A stretch of DNA of 64,000 nucleotides. It comes from AC-32 sp963704005. GTDB taxonomy: Bacteria; Actinomycetota; Thermoleophilia; Gaiellales; Gaiellaceae. This document shows, one piece after another, positions 18,918-27,526 of this stretch. Within the stretch, counting starts at the first letter, position 1; each line of letters opens with the position of its first letter. The stretch lies in the NCBI GenBank assembly GCA_963704005.1, contig CAVPGJ010000003.1, forward strand, positions 1 through 64,000, given 5' to 3'. The notes under the pieces are model-generated. The model had not been told where the DNA came from, did no database searches, and was given only the letters and a program-made list of their open reading frames with translations. Position numbers and translations under genes: made by a program.

Positions 18918-20317
18918 AGTTGACCAAGCGGGCCAAGGCTCCCGAGCTGCTGGTCGCGCTCGAGCGCGGCCGCGACCGCGGATCGCTCTCCGCGCAGCTC
19001 GAGCGCGAGCTCCGCGAGGCAGTGCGCTCCGGCAGGCTGCGCGCCGGCACGCCGTTGCCATCGACGCGCGCTCTCGCTGCGGAGCTCGGGATCTCGCGCG
19101 GCCTGGTGGTCGCCGCCTACGCGCAGCTCGGGGCGGAGGGCTACCTGCAGCTCCGCCGGAACGCGCCGCCGCTCGTCTCCGACTCGATCGGCTCGCAGGC
19201 CCCGGCGCGCACGCTCGCCGCCGACCCCCACTGGCGCTACAACCTGCGGCCCGACCTCCCGGACTACTCGGCCTTTCCCCGCGAAGAGTGGCTGACCTCG
19301 TATCGAGCGGCGCTCAAGCGGGCACCGGACGGCGAACTCGCCTACGGCGACGTACGCGGCGTCACCGAGCTTCGCGGGGCGCTCGCCGTGTACCTCGGCC
19401 GGGCGCGCGGGACCGCGGCCGACGTCGAGCACACCTTCGTCTGCGGCGGCTTCGCACAGGCGATCGGGCTCGTCGGCGGAGTGCTCGCGCGCGCGGGCCG
19501 CAGCCGGATCGGCGTCGAGGACCCGGGCCACGTCGTGATCAGGGGTCTCGTCGCCCGCAGCGGCCTCGAGCCCGTGCCCGTCCCTGTCGACGAGGAGGGG
19601 ATCGACGTCGATGCGCTCGCTCGGGCCGGCGTTGACGCGGTGCTCGTCACGCCTGCGCACCAGTTCCCGACCGGCGTCGTCCTCTCCCCGGACAGGCGGG
19701 CTCGTCTCCTGGCCTGGGCCGAAGAAGCCGACGCACTCGTGATCGAGGACGACTACGACGCCGAGTTCCGCTACGACCGCCAACCTGTTGGCTCGCTGCA
19801 GGGCCTGATGCCCGACAACGTCGTCTACTGCGGCTCGGCGAGCAAGACGCTGGCGCCGACCCTGCGTCTCGGCTGGATCGTGGCGCCTCCGCGGCTCGTG
19901 CACGAGCTGGTCGACCAGGTGCTCTACACGGCGATCGCCCCGCCGGGGCTGGAGCAGCTCGCCTTCGCCGATTTCCTGGGCCGCGGCGAGCTCGACCGGC
20001 ACCTGCGCCGCATGCGACTGCAGTACCGGCGCCGGCGGGACGAGCTGATCCGCAGCCTCGAGCGCGAGCTGCCAGAGGTCGAGGTCAGGGGCATAGCGGC
20101 CGGCCTCTATGTCGCGGCCGTCCTCCCACGTGGGATCGATGAGGCGCGCGTGCTCGAGGAAGCGCGCGCTCGCGGCATCGGCATCTACGGGATGAGCGAG
20201 CACTGCGCCAGGGCGCGGCTCGAGCCGACGCTGCTGATCGGCTACGCGGTGTCGGGCGAAGCGACGATTCGGGTCGCCGTGAAGAAGCTGGCTGAAGCGG
20301 TTCGCGCTAGCGTTTGA
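18911..20317 (+). CDS. MocR/PdxR-type GntR regulator with aminotransferase domain
   Basis: 468 residues. The N-terminal GntR winged helix (LSAQLERELREAVRSGRLRA, PLPSTRALAAELGISRGLVV) occupies residues 25-85. The rest is a class I aminotransferase fold with FAQAIGLV, EDDYDAEFRYDR and the PLP lysine Lys312 in SASKTLAP. MocR proteins use PLP adducts as effectors, often controlling vitamin B6 or amino-acid genes; the target here is unknown. It starts at GTG 18911 inside a short palindrome that may be its operator. Its 3' end overlaps the convergent gene by 11 nt. Confidence 0.92.
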   Translation: MDQLTKRAKAPELLVALERGRDRGSLSAQLERELREAVRSGRLRAGTPLPSTRALAAELGISRGLVVAAYAQLGAEGYLQLRRNAPPLVSDSIGSQAPARTLAADPHWRYNLRPDLPDYSAFPREEWLTSYRAALKRAPDGELAYGDVRGVTELRGALAVYLGRARGTAADVEHTFVCGGFAQAIGLVGGVLARAGRSRIGVEDPGHVVIRGLVARSGLEPVPVPVDEEGIDVDALARAGVDAVLVTPAHQFPTGVVLSPDRRARLLAWAEEADALVIEDDYDAEFRYDRQPVGSLQGLMPDNVVYCGSASKTLAPTLRLGWIVAPPRLVHELVDQVLYTAIAPPGLEQLAFADFLGRGELDRHLRRMRLQYRRRRDELIRSLERELPEVEVRGIAAGLYVAAVLPRGIDEARVLEEARARGIGIYGMSEHCARARLEPTLLIGYAVSGEATIRVAVKKLAEAVRASV

Positions 20318-20762
20318 ACTGGAGCTCGTGCCAGGACGGCGTTGGTGCCAGCTCCAGGAGCGCGCGTGCGCCGCCGGGCTCGAGGTAGGCGAAGTCCGAG
20401 GCCCTGTCGTCCCAGGCCACGTCCAGGCGACCGTCCTTGACGCGGTGGTCGAGCCAGGCGCCGCGGAAGACCAGCTTGCGCAGCCAGTAGACGAGCGACT
20501 CGCCGTCCACGAGCGACAGCCGCTCCCAGTGCCGCACGAGGTAGCGGCCGAGCTCGCTGCGGGGCTCCTCGATCAGTCCGTCCGCGGTCAGCTCGACGAG
20601 ATCCTCGGTCTCCTCCTCGTCGAGCTCGTTGTCCTGGACGATGCCGAGCTTGAAGGCCGCCGCAGAGACGCGCTGCGCGAAGTCGGCAGCGTTGAAGCTG
20701 AAGCGCAGACGGAGGAACTCGACCACGATGTCGTCGCCGGACGAGTAGTTCTCGACCTCCAC
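20307..20762 (-). CDS. Conserved hypothetical acidic protein (151 aa)
   Basis: Soluble acidic protein beginning MEVENYSSGDDIVVEFLRLR, with a central ELDEEETEDLVELTADGLI and a C-terminal WDDRASDFAYLEPGG. No signal peptide or TM segment and no family I recognise. The start is GTG 20762, preceded at 7 nt by TATCCT. It overlaps the convergent MocR gene by 11 nt. Confidence 0.65.
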   Translation of the reverse strand: MEVENYSSGDDIVVEFLRLRFSFNAADFAQRVSAAAFKLGIVQDNELDEEETEDLVELTADGLIEEPRSELGRYLVRHWERLSLVDGESLVYWLRKLVFRGAWLDHRVKDGRLDVAWDDRASDFAYLEPGGARALLELAPTPSWHELQFKR

Positions 20763-20844
20763 CAGCTGCAGGATAGCCCTCTCCTGCCAGCGTTCTGGGC
20801 TGACACGCCCGAGCAGTGGTAAGGAGGCCGCGTCGTTCAGACCA

Positions 20845-21222
20845 TCAGGGCGCGTCGAGCCCTTCGCTGGCCCATGATTCCGCCTGTTCGCGCTCGCGGT
20901 TCGCGAACAGCTTCAGCTCACCCGGAATCGACCAGCCGCCGAGCTTCACGAGTCGACGGATGCTCTCTGAGTCCGTGACGACGGCGATACGCTCGAAGGA
21001 GCGCGGATGCGCGAGCCCGAGCACGGCGTCCTGCCATGCGCCCCCTGCGGTGTAGCCGGCGAAGCGCTCGTCGAGTACGTGGATGAGCCGAATCGTCGGG
21101 CGCCGCTCCAGCGCACGCTCCATCGCCGGGGCCGCGACCGCCTGGTAGTCGGCGGATTCCACCTTCCCGACGGCCTCGAGCCCCACGACACCGACGGGAA
21201 GCCCCTCGATGAGCTGGATCAT
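20845..21222 (-). CDS. SpoIIAA-like / STAS-fold protein
   Basis: 125 residues: LPVGVVGLEAVGKVESADYQ, then IRLIHVLDERFAGYTAGGAW, ERIAVVTDSESIRRL and GELKLFANREREQAESW. This is the pattern of the SpoIIAA-like (DUF3478) family, small STAS-related proteins found with stress genes. No phosphorylatable serine can be assigned with confidence. It sits 9 nt from the next gene on the same strand, suggesting an operon with the DUF1269 protein. Confidence 0.75.
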   Translation of the reverse strand: MIQLIEGLPVGVVGLEAVGKVESADYQAVAAPAMERALERRPTIRLIHVLDERFAGYTAGGAWQDAVLGLAHPRSFERIAVVTDSESIRRLVKLGGWSIPGELKLFANREREQAESWASEGLDAP

Positions 21223-21231
21223 GGTGCCTCT

Positions 21232-21750
21232 TCAGCCCGCGAGTCCGGCGGATGCCTCCTTCAAGCCGGTCTTCAGCTCCTCCGCGGAGGCCTTGTCGAT
21301 CTGGGCGGTCGAGGTGCGGATCGCATTGGCGAGCGCGCTCGCGACGGTCTCGGCCCCGTCGTGCTCGTAGATCGCGATGATGCCGGCCGATCCGGGGGGA
21401 AGCGCGTCGTCGAGCTTCTCGCCGATGCCGGCCTTCATGCGGTGGCGCGCGAACTTCCCCACGAGTCCGCCGACGGCGGCGCCGACGGCGGTCGCCGCCA
21501 GAAGCGGCGGAGCGAAGAGCCCGATCACGAGCCCCGCGCCGCCGCCGGCCTTGACGCCTTTGCGGCCGAGGTGGTCGCCGGTCTCCTGGACGTGCACCTC
21601 GCCCTCGGCGTCCTTGATGACGAGCGCCACGCCGTCGGTGACGATCTTGCCCTCGCCGGCAAGCTTGGCGTACGCGTCGAAGTCCTCCTGCGCCAGGTCG
21701 GGAATGAGATAGACGGCGACCAGAACGTCCAGCTGTCCGTTGTCACTCAT
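21232..21750 (-). CDS. DUF1269-family membrane-associated protein
   Basis: 172 residues from ATG 21750, with GAGGAGCACC-type ribosome bases upstream. The N-terminal half (VLVAVYLIPDLAQEDFDAY, VTDGVALVIKD) is followed by a Gly/Ala-rich hydrophobic hairpin (residues 70-98) and RHRMKAGIGEKLDDALPPG, the usual DUF1269 layout. Function is unknown. The downstream neighbour is the SpoIIAA-like gene and the upstream neighbour the arylsulfatase, all on one strand with short gaps. Confidence 0.8.
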   Translation of the reverse strand: MSDNGQLDVLVAVYLIPDLAQEDFDAYAKLAGEGKIVTDGVALVIKDAEGEVHVQETGDHLGRKGVKAGGGAGLVIGLFAPPLLAATAVGAAVGGLVGKFARHRMKAGIGEKLDDALPPGSAGIIAIYEHDGAETVASALANAIRTSTAQIDKASAEELKTGLKEASAGLAG

Positions 21751-21773
21751 GGTGCTCCTCTCGCGCGCCGATC

Positions 21774-24179
21774 TCAGGCGCTCGCTGCGTGTGCCGCCAG
21801 GGCCTGGGCTGCGTGTTCGTGCAGCGCCTTCGCATCGTCCTCGCTCAGGCCGGGGGCGACGTCGAACACGACCTGCTTGATCTCGCCGGTGAACGCGAAC
21901 GGAGCCTTGTCGGCGTAGCTGCGGTCGACGACGAGGCCGTTGTCGCGGCCGATGTCCATGCCGGAGTAGCCCGAGAAGCGGCCCGGCACCGTGTGTTCCA
22001 TCCGTCCACTTGCGACCGGCTCGCCGTTGACGAGCAGCGTCACTTCGCCGCCGGTCGCCGGCTTCGGAGCGTCGGCTGCGAAGACGAGCTCGACGTTGAC
22101 TTCGCCGGTCGGAAGCGGCTTGTCCGCCGCCTGCGTGTACTCGAGCACACCGAGCATCGAGTACGTGTGCTTGAGCTTCCCGTCCTGCACGAACAGCGAG
22201 AAGCCGCCGAGATGGTCGGCCTCCGCGACGATCACGCCCTCTGCGCCGCCTTCGGGGACGACGAGGTCGGCGCTGATCGTGTACGAGTGGTTGTAGATCC
22301 GCGGGATCATCCCGCTGGGGACGTTCTGGATGTCGCCGCGGAAGACGAACTTCGACTCCTCGGGAAGCGGCGACACCACGCCGAAGAAGGAGGTCATCCC
22401 GCCGAGCAGCGGCAGCACGTTGTTTACCTCGGCCTCCGCCCAGAAGAGCTCGCTGAGCTCCTGCACCTTCTCCGGATGTTCGGCCGCGATGTTCTTCGAC
22501 TGCGTGAAGTCGTCGGGCAGGTAGTAGAGCTCGATGGGCTCGTCGTCGGGATTCCAGCCCGGCCCGAACGTGCGCAGCTTCTCGGGATCGAGGTCCCAGG
22601 GGATCCGTTGCAGCCGCTGTGCGAGCAGCCAGCCGTCCTTGTACATCCCGCGGTTGCCGAGGATCTCGTAGTACTGCTGCGTGTGCCGCTCCGGTGCGGC
22701 CGCGTCGGAGAACGAGTCGGCGAACGTGACGCCGTCGAAAGGCTGCTGTTTGACGCCGTCGATCGAGTCGGGCAACGGGATCCCGGCGAGGTCGAGGACC
22801 GTCGCGCCGACGTCGTTCACATGCGTGTAGTGGGACCGAACCGCGCCCGGGTCGCGGATGCCGCCCGGCCAGTGCACGACCATCGGGTTCCGCGTGCCGC
22901 CGAGATGCGAGGCGACCTGCTTGCCCCAGTCGAACGGGGCGTTGCCGGCCCATGCCCAGCCGGCCGAGTAGTGCGGCGCGAGCTGCTCGTCGCCCCACGC
23001 TTCGAGGCCGCCGTGCTTGAAGAGGAGTCCCATCTGCTCCTCGGGCGTGAGCGGGATCCCGTTCAGCGTCGTCAGCTCATTGAACGTGCCGGTGAGCGTG
23101 CCTTCCATGCTCGCGCCGTTGTCGCCCCAGATCCAGATCACGACGGTGTTCTCGAGCTCGCCCATCTCGTCGATCGCGTCGATGATCCGGCCGATGTTCC
23201 AGTCGGCGTTCTCGGAGTAGCCGGCGTAGACCTCCATCTGGCGGGCATAGAGGCGCTTGTGCGTCTCGTCGAGCGAGTCCCACGTCGGGAACGCGTCGTT
23301 GCGCGGGGGCAGCTCCGCGTCCGCGGGCACGACGCCGAGCTCCTTCTGTCGCGCGAACGTCTCCTCGCGCATCACGTCCCAGCCCTTGTCGAACTTGCCG
23401 CGGTACTTGTCCGACCACTTGCGCGGCACGTGGTGCGGGGCGTGGCTGCAGCCGGTGGCGACGTAGGCGAGCCACGGCGTCTTCTGCTTCTCGGAACGGA
23501 TCCGGTGGAGCCAGTCGATCGTCTTCTCGGCGAGGTCGTCCTGGAAGTAGTACTGCTCGCCGTCCTTGGCCTCGGGCACGCCGATGATCTTTTGATTCTC
23601 GGCGATCAGGGGGTCGTACTGCCCCGCCTCACCGCCGAGGAAGCCCCAGAAGTAGTCGAACCCGAGCCGGGTCGGCCAGCGGTCGAACGGCCCGGAGAAG
23701 CCCTGCTGGTTGTCGGGGGTCAGATGCCACTTCCCGAACGCTCCCGTCAGGTAGCCGTTCTCCTGGAGGATGCGCGGAAACGGCGCGCAGTCGCGCGGAA
23801 TCGTCGCGTTGTAGCCGGGGAAGGGGCCGGAGAACTCGCCGACCATGCCGAAGCCGACGCGGTGGTGGTTCCGTCCGGTGAGCAGCGCGGCCCGGGTCGG
23901 CGAGCAGAGCGCCGTCACGTGGAAGCGGTTGTAGCGGAGCCCGTTCTCCGCGAGCCGCGTGTAGTTCGGGGTCTGGATCGGACCGCCGTAGGTGCTCGGA
24001 TTGCCGAAGCCCGCGTCGTCGATCAGGACGAGCAGCACATTCGGGGCGCCCTCGGGTGGCTGGACATGGCTTGCCTGGCTCCAGTCGGGCGTCGAGTCGG
24101 CAATCGTCCGCTTCGTCACGCCCGCGAACGGCGGCCGGCGGATCGGGAGGCTGCTGCGGTCGATTCCTGTGTCCGGCAT
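21774..24179 (-). CDS. Arylsulfatase (formylglycine type, AtsA-like)
   Basis: 801 residues from ATG 24179, chosen because AGGAG lies 8 nt upstream; an ATG at 24239 would add 20 residues with no ribosome site. The calcium-site LIDDAGFGNPS is at residues 52-62 and the sulfatase signature CSPTRAALLTGR starts at Cys92, the residue converted to formylglycine. FGKWHL, WIWGDNGAS and a C-terminal beta-sandwich domain follow. There is no signal peptide, so it is probably cytoplasmic like Pseudomonas AtsA. It needs a formylglycine-generating enzyme, not present in the window. It hydrolyses sulfate esters. Confidence 0.92.
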   Translation of the reverse strand: MPDTGIDRSSLPIRRPPFAGVTKRTIADSTPDWSQASHVQPPEGAPNVLLVLIDDAGFGNPSTYGGPIQTPNYTRLAENGLRYNRFHVTALCSPTRAALLTGRNHHRVGFGMVGEFSGPFPGYNATIPRDCAPFPRILQENGYLTGAFGKWHLTPDNQQGFSGPFDRWPTRLGFDYFWGFLGGEAGQYDPLIAENQKIIGVPEAKDGEQYYFQDDLAEKTIDWLHRIRSEKQKTPWLAYVATGCSHAPHHVPRKWSDKYRGKFDKGWDVMREETFARQKELGVVPADAELPPRNDAFPTWDSLDETHKRLYARQMEVYAGYSENADWNIGRIIDAIDEMGELENTVVIWIWGDNGASMEGTLTGTFNELTTLNGIPLTPEEQMGLLFKHGGLEAWGDEQLAPHYSAGWAWAGNAPFDWGKQVASHLGGTRNPMVVHWPGGIRDPGAVRSHYTHVNDVGATVLDLAGIPLPDSIDGVKQQPFDGVTFADSFSDAAAPERHTQQYYEILGNRGMYKDGWLLAQRLQRIPWDLDPEKLRTFGPGWNPDDEPIELYYLPDDFTQSKNIAAEHPEKVQELSELFWAEAEVNNVLPLLGGMTSFFGVVSPLPEESKFVFRGDIQNVPSGMIPRIYNHSYTISADLVVPEGGAEGVIVAEADHLGGFSLFVQDGKLKHTYSMLGVLEYTQAADKPLPTGEVNVELVFAADAPKPATGGEVTLLVNGEPVASGRMEHTVPGRFSGYSGMDIGRDNGLVVDRSYADKAPFAFTGEIKQVVFDVAPGLSEDDAKALHEHAAQALAAHAASA

Positions 24180-24336
24180 GGGCGTGCTCCTCTTGTCTCT
24201 CGACGCACAGTGGTCTTCGACGGGATTTCGTCCCTGCAAAGACGCTAGGCCGGGTGCGCATGAGGATCATCGTCCGGTTGGGATGATCGGCTGGTGGGGC
24301 CGTGGACGAGCTCACGCCGGGCTACCGCCCTCTCCC

Positions 24337-24342
24337 TAGACT
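24337..24342 (+). promoter_or_regulatory. -10 box of small membrane protein gene
   Basis: TAGACT lies 6 nt upstream of GTG 24349, leaderless geometry. Confidence 0.45.
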
Positions 24343-24348
24343 GACTCC

Positions 24349-24630
24349 GTGAGCTGGCGCGCGACGGTTCTCTCCGCCCTGGCCACGGCTGCGCTCGTCG
24401 CGATCGCCGTCTGGCTCTTCGGCCTCTCGTTCGACCGGGCCGCGGTGCTCGCGCCGCTGCTCGTCGCGGTGACCGGCGCCGCCGCGGCGCTGTTCGTGCT
24501 CTGGGCGCGCGTCGGCTGGGAATCGCTGCGCCGCCGGGAGCATCCTTGGCGGATCGTCGCGCTCGCGATCGGCGTCCTCGCGCTGCTCGTCGTCCTCTCG
24601 ACCCTTGGGGTGAAGCTGCCCAAGGAGTAG
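24349..24630 (+). CDS. Small membrane protein (93 aa)
   Basis: Three predicted hydrophobic segments at about residues 6-24, 34-52 and 68-86, separated by the basic loop WESLRRREHPWR. It starts at GTG 24349 behind TAGACT. I recognise no family. It is transcribed away from the arylsulfatase and ahead of the patatin gene, with 119 nt between. Confidence 0.6.
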   Translation: MSWRATVLSALATAALVAIAVWLFGLSFDRAAVLAPLLVAVTGAAAALFVLWARVGWESLRRREHPWRIVALAIGVLALLVVLSTLGVKLPKE

Positions 24631-24697
24631 TTGCAATCCGCAGGGAAGCGTGGTAACAACGCCTCACACATCCAACGAGCGGCCCTAATCGGGCTCT

Positions 24698-24729
24698 GCG
24701 GCCAAACGGGTGAACCCCGGGCGGGCCGC
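24698..24729 (+). other. Hairpin in the patatin leader
   Basis: GCGGCC (24698-24703) pairs with GGCCGC (24724-24729), enclosing a smaller GGG-TGAA-CCC stem. The structure ends about 8 nt before the GAGAGGAG ribosome site of the patatin gene, so it may affect translation. Nothing else was recognised between 24631 and 24749. Confidence 0.3.
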
Positions 24730-24749
24730 GCGAGCGAGAGGAGCCGGCG

Positions 24750-25781
24750 ATGGAGTGGATCACCGAGGCAGACGGCGTCTTCCGCGGAGGCGGAGTCAAG
24801 GGCCTTGGGCTCGCAGGTGCGCTCTGCGGGTTCGCCGAGCACCCGACGAAGCCGATCACGAAGTGGGACAACGTCGCGGGCGCGAGCGCCGGCGCGATCA
24901 TCGCCTGCTACCTGGCCACCGGGCACGACGCCGCGCAGATGCTCGAGCTGCTGCAGCAGACCAAGTTCGGGGCGTTCCAGGACTTCCCGGCCCACAGCAA
25001 GGCGCTCGGCCTCAGCAACCTCGTCCTCCGGCACGGCATGGCACACGGCAAAGCCTTCGAGAGCTGGTTCGACGACGTGCTCGACGGCGCCACCTTCGGC
25101 TCCGTCCGCAAGACCACCGCCGACGACCAGCCGCCGGAGTGGCGGTTGAAGCTGATCGCCGTCGACGTGACCAAGCGCCGGCTGCTCGTGCTCCCCGACG
25201 ACCTCGTGTTCTACCGGGAGCCCAAGTCGACCAAGATGATCGACCCGGACGAGTTCAAGATCTCGCAAGCGGCGCGGATGAGCATGTCGATCCCGTACTT
25301 CTTCGAGCCGATCGAGCTCGAGGGCCAGGACGGGAGCACCTCCGTGATCGTGGACGGGGGCACGCTCTCCAACTTCCCGGTCTGGCTCTTCGACGTCGAT
25401 CCGTCGGTCACGGGCCGCCCGCCGACCCGGCCGACCTTCGGCTTCACGCTCCAGCACGGCCGCGGGCTCGGCGGCGGGCTGAACGCGCTCAACCGCTTCG
25501 AGCCGTGGGGCCTGAAGTTCGCGTTCGACATCTTCCACACCGCGCAAGAGGCCTGGGACGCGCGCTTCGTCTCGCACTCGACCCGCGTGCGCACGGTCAC
25601 AGTCGACGCGGGCGACGTGGCCACGACCGAGTTCAACCTCTCGCGCGAGAAGCAGGAGCTGCTGATCGAGAACGGGCGCACGGCGGCCCGCACCTTCCTC
25701 GACCAGTTCCAGCTCGAGGACTACCTGAACACCTTCCACGCCGAGCTCGCGCCGGCGCAGCCACAGGTGGCTGCCCGATGA
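24750..25781 (+). CDS. Patatin-like phospholipase
   Basis: 343 residues with the complete patatin catalytic set: oxyanion loop RGGGVKGLG (residues 12-20), nucleophile elbow GASAG (Ser46) and catalytic Asp202 in VDGGTLSNFP. The ATG at 24750 has a GAGAGGAG ribosome site. There is no signal peptide, so the lipase acts from inside the cell. It probably hydrolyses membrane phospholipid acyl chains. It overlaps the next gene (ATGA), which is a peptidoglycan hydrolase, hinting at a joint attack on the cell envelope. CapV-type defence patatins share this motif set, but no cyclase gene is nearby. Confidence 0.9.
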   Translation: MEWITEADGVFRGGGVKGLGLAGALCGFAEHPTKPITKWDNVAGASAGAIIACYLATGHDAAQMLELLQQTKFGAFQDFPAHSKALGLSNLVLRHGMAHGKAFESWFDDVLDGATFGSVRKTTADDQPPEWRLKLIAVDVTKRRLLVLPDDLVFYREPKSTKMIDPDEFKISQAARMSMSIPYFFEPIELEGQDGSTSVIVDGGTLSNFPVWLFDVDPSVTGRPPTRPTFGFTLQHGRGLGGGLNALNRFEPWGLKFAFDIFHTAQEAWDARFVSHSTRVRTVTVDAGDVATTEFNLSREKQELLIENGRTAARTFLDQFQLEDYLNTFHAELAPAQPQVAAR

Positions 25782-26551
25782 GCTCGGCGCTGCTCAGGCT
25801 CAGCAAGCCGCCCGAGTCGGGCCCGAAGGTGCGCGGCCTGCAGGAGCGGCTGAAGGCGCTCGGCTACGACCCGGGGACGATCGACGGCGTCTTCGGGCCG
25901 TCCACCGAGCGCGCGGTCAAGCAGTTCCAGCACGACCACGCGCTGCCAACGGACGGCGTGGTCGGCCCGGCGACCCAAGCGGCGCTCGCCGGGCCGCGCC
26001 GTCCGTCCGCGCCGGGGAAGGGGCCGAACGCCCAGCAGATCGCCTCGCTGCTCGGCTGCAAGGTCGAGAGCGTGCGTCGCTTCTGGCCCCCGCTCAAGGC
26101 CGCGCTCGCCGCGGAAGGACTCAGCGACCGGGCAAGCACGATTGCGGCGCTCGCCACCATCGGGACCGAGGTTCCTGACTTCCAGCCGGTCAACGAATAC
26201 GGCGGTTCTGCCTACTTCAAGAAGATGTACGAAGGGCGGGCGGACCTCGGCAACACGCACGCCGGCGACGGCGTCCGCTACCACGGCCGCGGCTTCATCC
26301 AGCTCACCGGCCGGGCGAACTACCACGCCTACGGGAAGAAGCTCGGAGTCCCGCTCGAGGCACATCCGGAGCTGGCGCTCGACCCGTCAGTCGCCGCTCG
26401 CGTGCTCGCGTCCTACCTGGCCGATCATGGGATCGCGGCGTTGGCGGCCCGCGGCGACTGGCAGCGCGTGCGCCGCGCCGTCAACGGCGGGCTGAACGGC
26501 TGGAGCCGCTTCAGCTCGTGCGTCCAGAAGCTCGAGGAAGGATTGCAATGA
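25778..26551 (+). CDS. Peptidoglycan-binding GH19-like endolysin
   Basis: 257 residues from ATG 25778 in an ATGA overlap with the patatin gene. Residues 15-72 are a PG_binding_1 domain (VRGLQERLKALGYDPGTIDG, FGPSTERAVKQFQ). Residues 85-257 are a GH19 chitinase/lysozyme-type domain with a likely catalytic Glu131 (TIGTEVPDFQP) and the signature GRGFIQLTGRANYHAYGKKL. It has no signal peptide, like phage endolysins that depend on a separate membrane factor for access to the wall. Repeat R2 begins directly at its stop codon. Confidence 0.88.
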   Translation: MSSALLRLSKPPESGPKVRGLQERLKALGYDPGTIDGVFGPSTERAVKQFQHDHALPTDGVVGPATQAALAGPRRPSAPGKGPNAQQIASLLGCKVESVRRFWPPLKAALAAEGLSDRASTIAALATIGTEVPDFQPVNEYGGSAYFKKMYEGRADLGNTHAGDGVRYHGRGFIQLTGRANYHAYGKKLGVPLEAHPELALDPSVAARVLASYLADHGIAALAARGDWQRVRRAVNGGLNGWSRFSSCVQKLEEGLQ

Positions 26552-26623
26552 GACGTCGCTTGCGATGTCGACCTCAGGACGAACGGGCTTTGCCTGTTCG
26601 TCCGTCTGAAATGACCGGTCGAC
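26552..26623 (-). repeat. Dispersed structured repeat, copy R2
   Basis: Inverted copy beginning immediately after the TGA at 26549-26551. On the minus strand it reads GTCGACCGGTCATTTCAGAC, then the stem GGACGAAC..GTTCGTCC with loop GGCAAAGCC, then the GACATCGCAAGCGACGTC hairpin. Confidence 0.8.
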
Positions 26624-26648
26624 ACCTCCTCCGTCAGAAAGGACGGCC

Positions 26649-27428
26649 ATGACCGCGACAGCCGCGACCAAGAAGACGGCCAAGAAGACGGCCAAGAGGA
26701 CGACACTGCAGCTCGCGAACCCGCACATGTCCGGGGCGGACGTGACGGCCGCGCAGAAGCTGCTCTCCGACAACCCGTACGGCAACTTCCAGCCGGGCTC
26801 GGCCGACGGCGAGTTCGGCCCCGCGACCGCGGCCGCGGCGCGCCAGGCGAAATGGCTGCTCGGCTACCCGGAGAACGAGTGCGACGACGACTTCGGGCCG
26901 AAGCTGGCCGCCTACCTCGAGGGCAAGCCGCTCCCGGCTCCGTTCAAGACGCGTCGCGTGCAGCGGCTAAAAGAGGCGAAAAGCTCGTCAGGCGTGCGCG
27001 CCAAGATTGTCGAGATCGCCCGCTGGGGGATCGCGAACGAGCCGTCGATCCACTACGAGCAGTCCCGGCCGGTCGACGGCATGGGCCAACCGCGCAAGCT
27101 GCCGCTCCGCACCGACTGCTCGGGCTTCTCGACCCTCTGCTACAAGTGGGCCGGCGCGAAGGCCGACCCGAACGGCGGCAACTTCGGCGGCGGCGCCTAT
27201 ACGGGGACGATGCTGCAGCACTGCCGCCACATCGCGAAGAGCGCCGTACAGCCCGGCGACCTCGTCGTCTGGGGCGCGTACCCGGGCCACCACGTCGCGC
27301 TCGTGCTCGAGGCCGGGGCCGACCCGCTCCTCTGCTCGCACGGCCAGGAGAAGGGCCCGATCGCGATCGCCTTCTCCGTCGAGAGCAAGTTCCAGCCGAC
27401 CCCGGCCGCCTGGCTGGCCTGCCTATGA
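26649..27428 (+). CDS. NlpC/P60-type peptidoglycan hydrolase with N-terminal binding domain
   Basis: 259 residues from ATG 26649 (AGAAAGGACGGCC ribosome site). A lysine-rich start (residues 8-19, KKTAKKTAKRTT) replaces any signal peptide. Residues 25-95 form a divergent peptidoglycan-binding domain (VTAAQKLLSDNPYGNF, GEFGPATAAAARQAKW). Residues 115-259 are an NlpC/P60-like papain fold with nucleophile Cys157 in RTDCSGFSTLCYKWAG and His214/215 in YPGHHVALVLE. It is a probable cell-wall endopeptidase or amidase acting from the cytoplasmic side only if a membrane pore is available. It lies between repeats R2 and R3. Confidence 0.85.
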   Translation: MTATAATKKTAKKTAKRTTLQLANPHMSGADVTAAQKLLSDNPYGNFQPGSADGEFGPATAAAARQAKWLLGYPENECDDDFGPKLAAYLEGKPLPAPFKTRRVQRLKEAKSSSGVRAKIVEIARWGIANEPSIHYEQSRPVDGMGQPRKLPLRTDCSGFSTLCYKWAGAKADPNGGNFGGGAYTGTMLQHCRHIAKSAVQPGDLVVWGAYPGHHVALVLEAGADPLLCSHGQEKGPIAIAFSVESKFQPTPAAWLACL

Positions 27429-27450
27429 CCGTTGAGATGAGAGCAAACGT

Positions 27451-27523
27451 GTCGACCGGTCATTTCAGACGGACGCACAGGCGCGGCCCGTGCGTCCTGA
27501 TGGCGGCATCGCGAGCGAGGCCT
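27451..27523 (+). repeat. Dispersed structured repeat, copy R3
   Basis: Direct copy GTCGACCGGTCATTTCAGAC, central stem GCAC(A)GGC / GCC(C)GTGC, then GGCATCGCGAGCGAGGCC. It ends 3 nt before the ATG of the next gene. Confidence 0.8.
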
Positions 27524-27526
27524 TAG

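Noticed and set aside
21789..24248. An 819-codon open frame on the + strand opposite the arylsulfatase
   Set aside because: It mirrors the sulfatase codon pattern, has no domain resemblance, and high GC leaves antisense frames free of stops. The minus-strand protein has all sulfatase motifs.
24631..24749. A c-di-AMP (ydaO) riboswitch before the patatin/endolysin genes
   Set aside because: Only a GGGTGAA fragment resembles it. The region is too short and lacks the paired conserved blocks.
24750..25781. The patatin gene as a CBASS effector
   Set aside because: No CD-NTase, HORMA/TRIP13 or Cap2/Cap3 genes are nearby. The linked genes are wall hydrolases.
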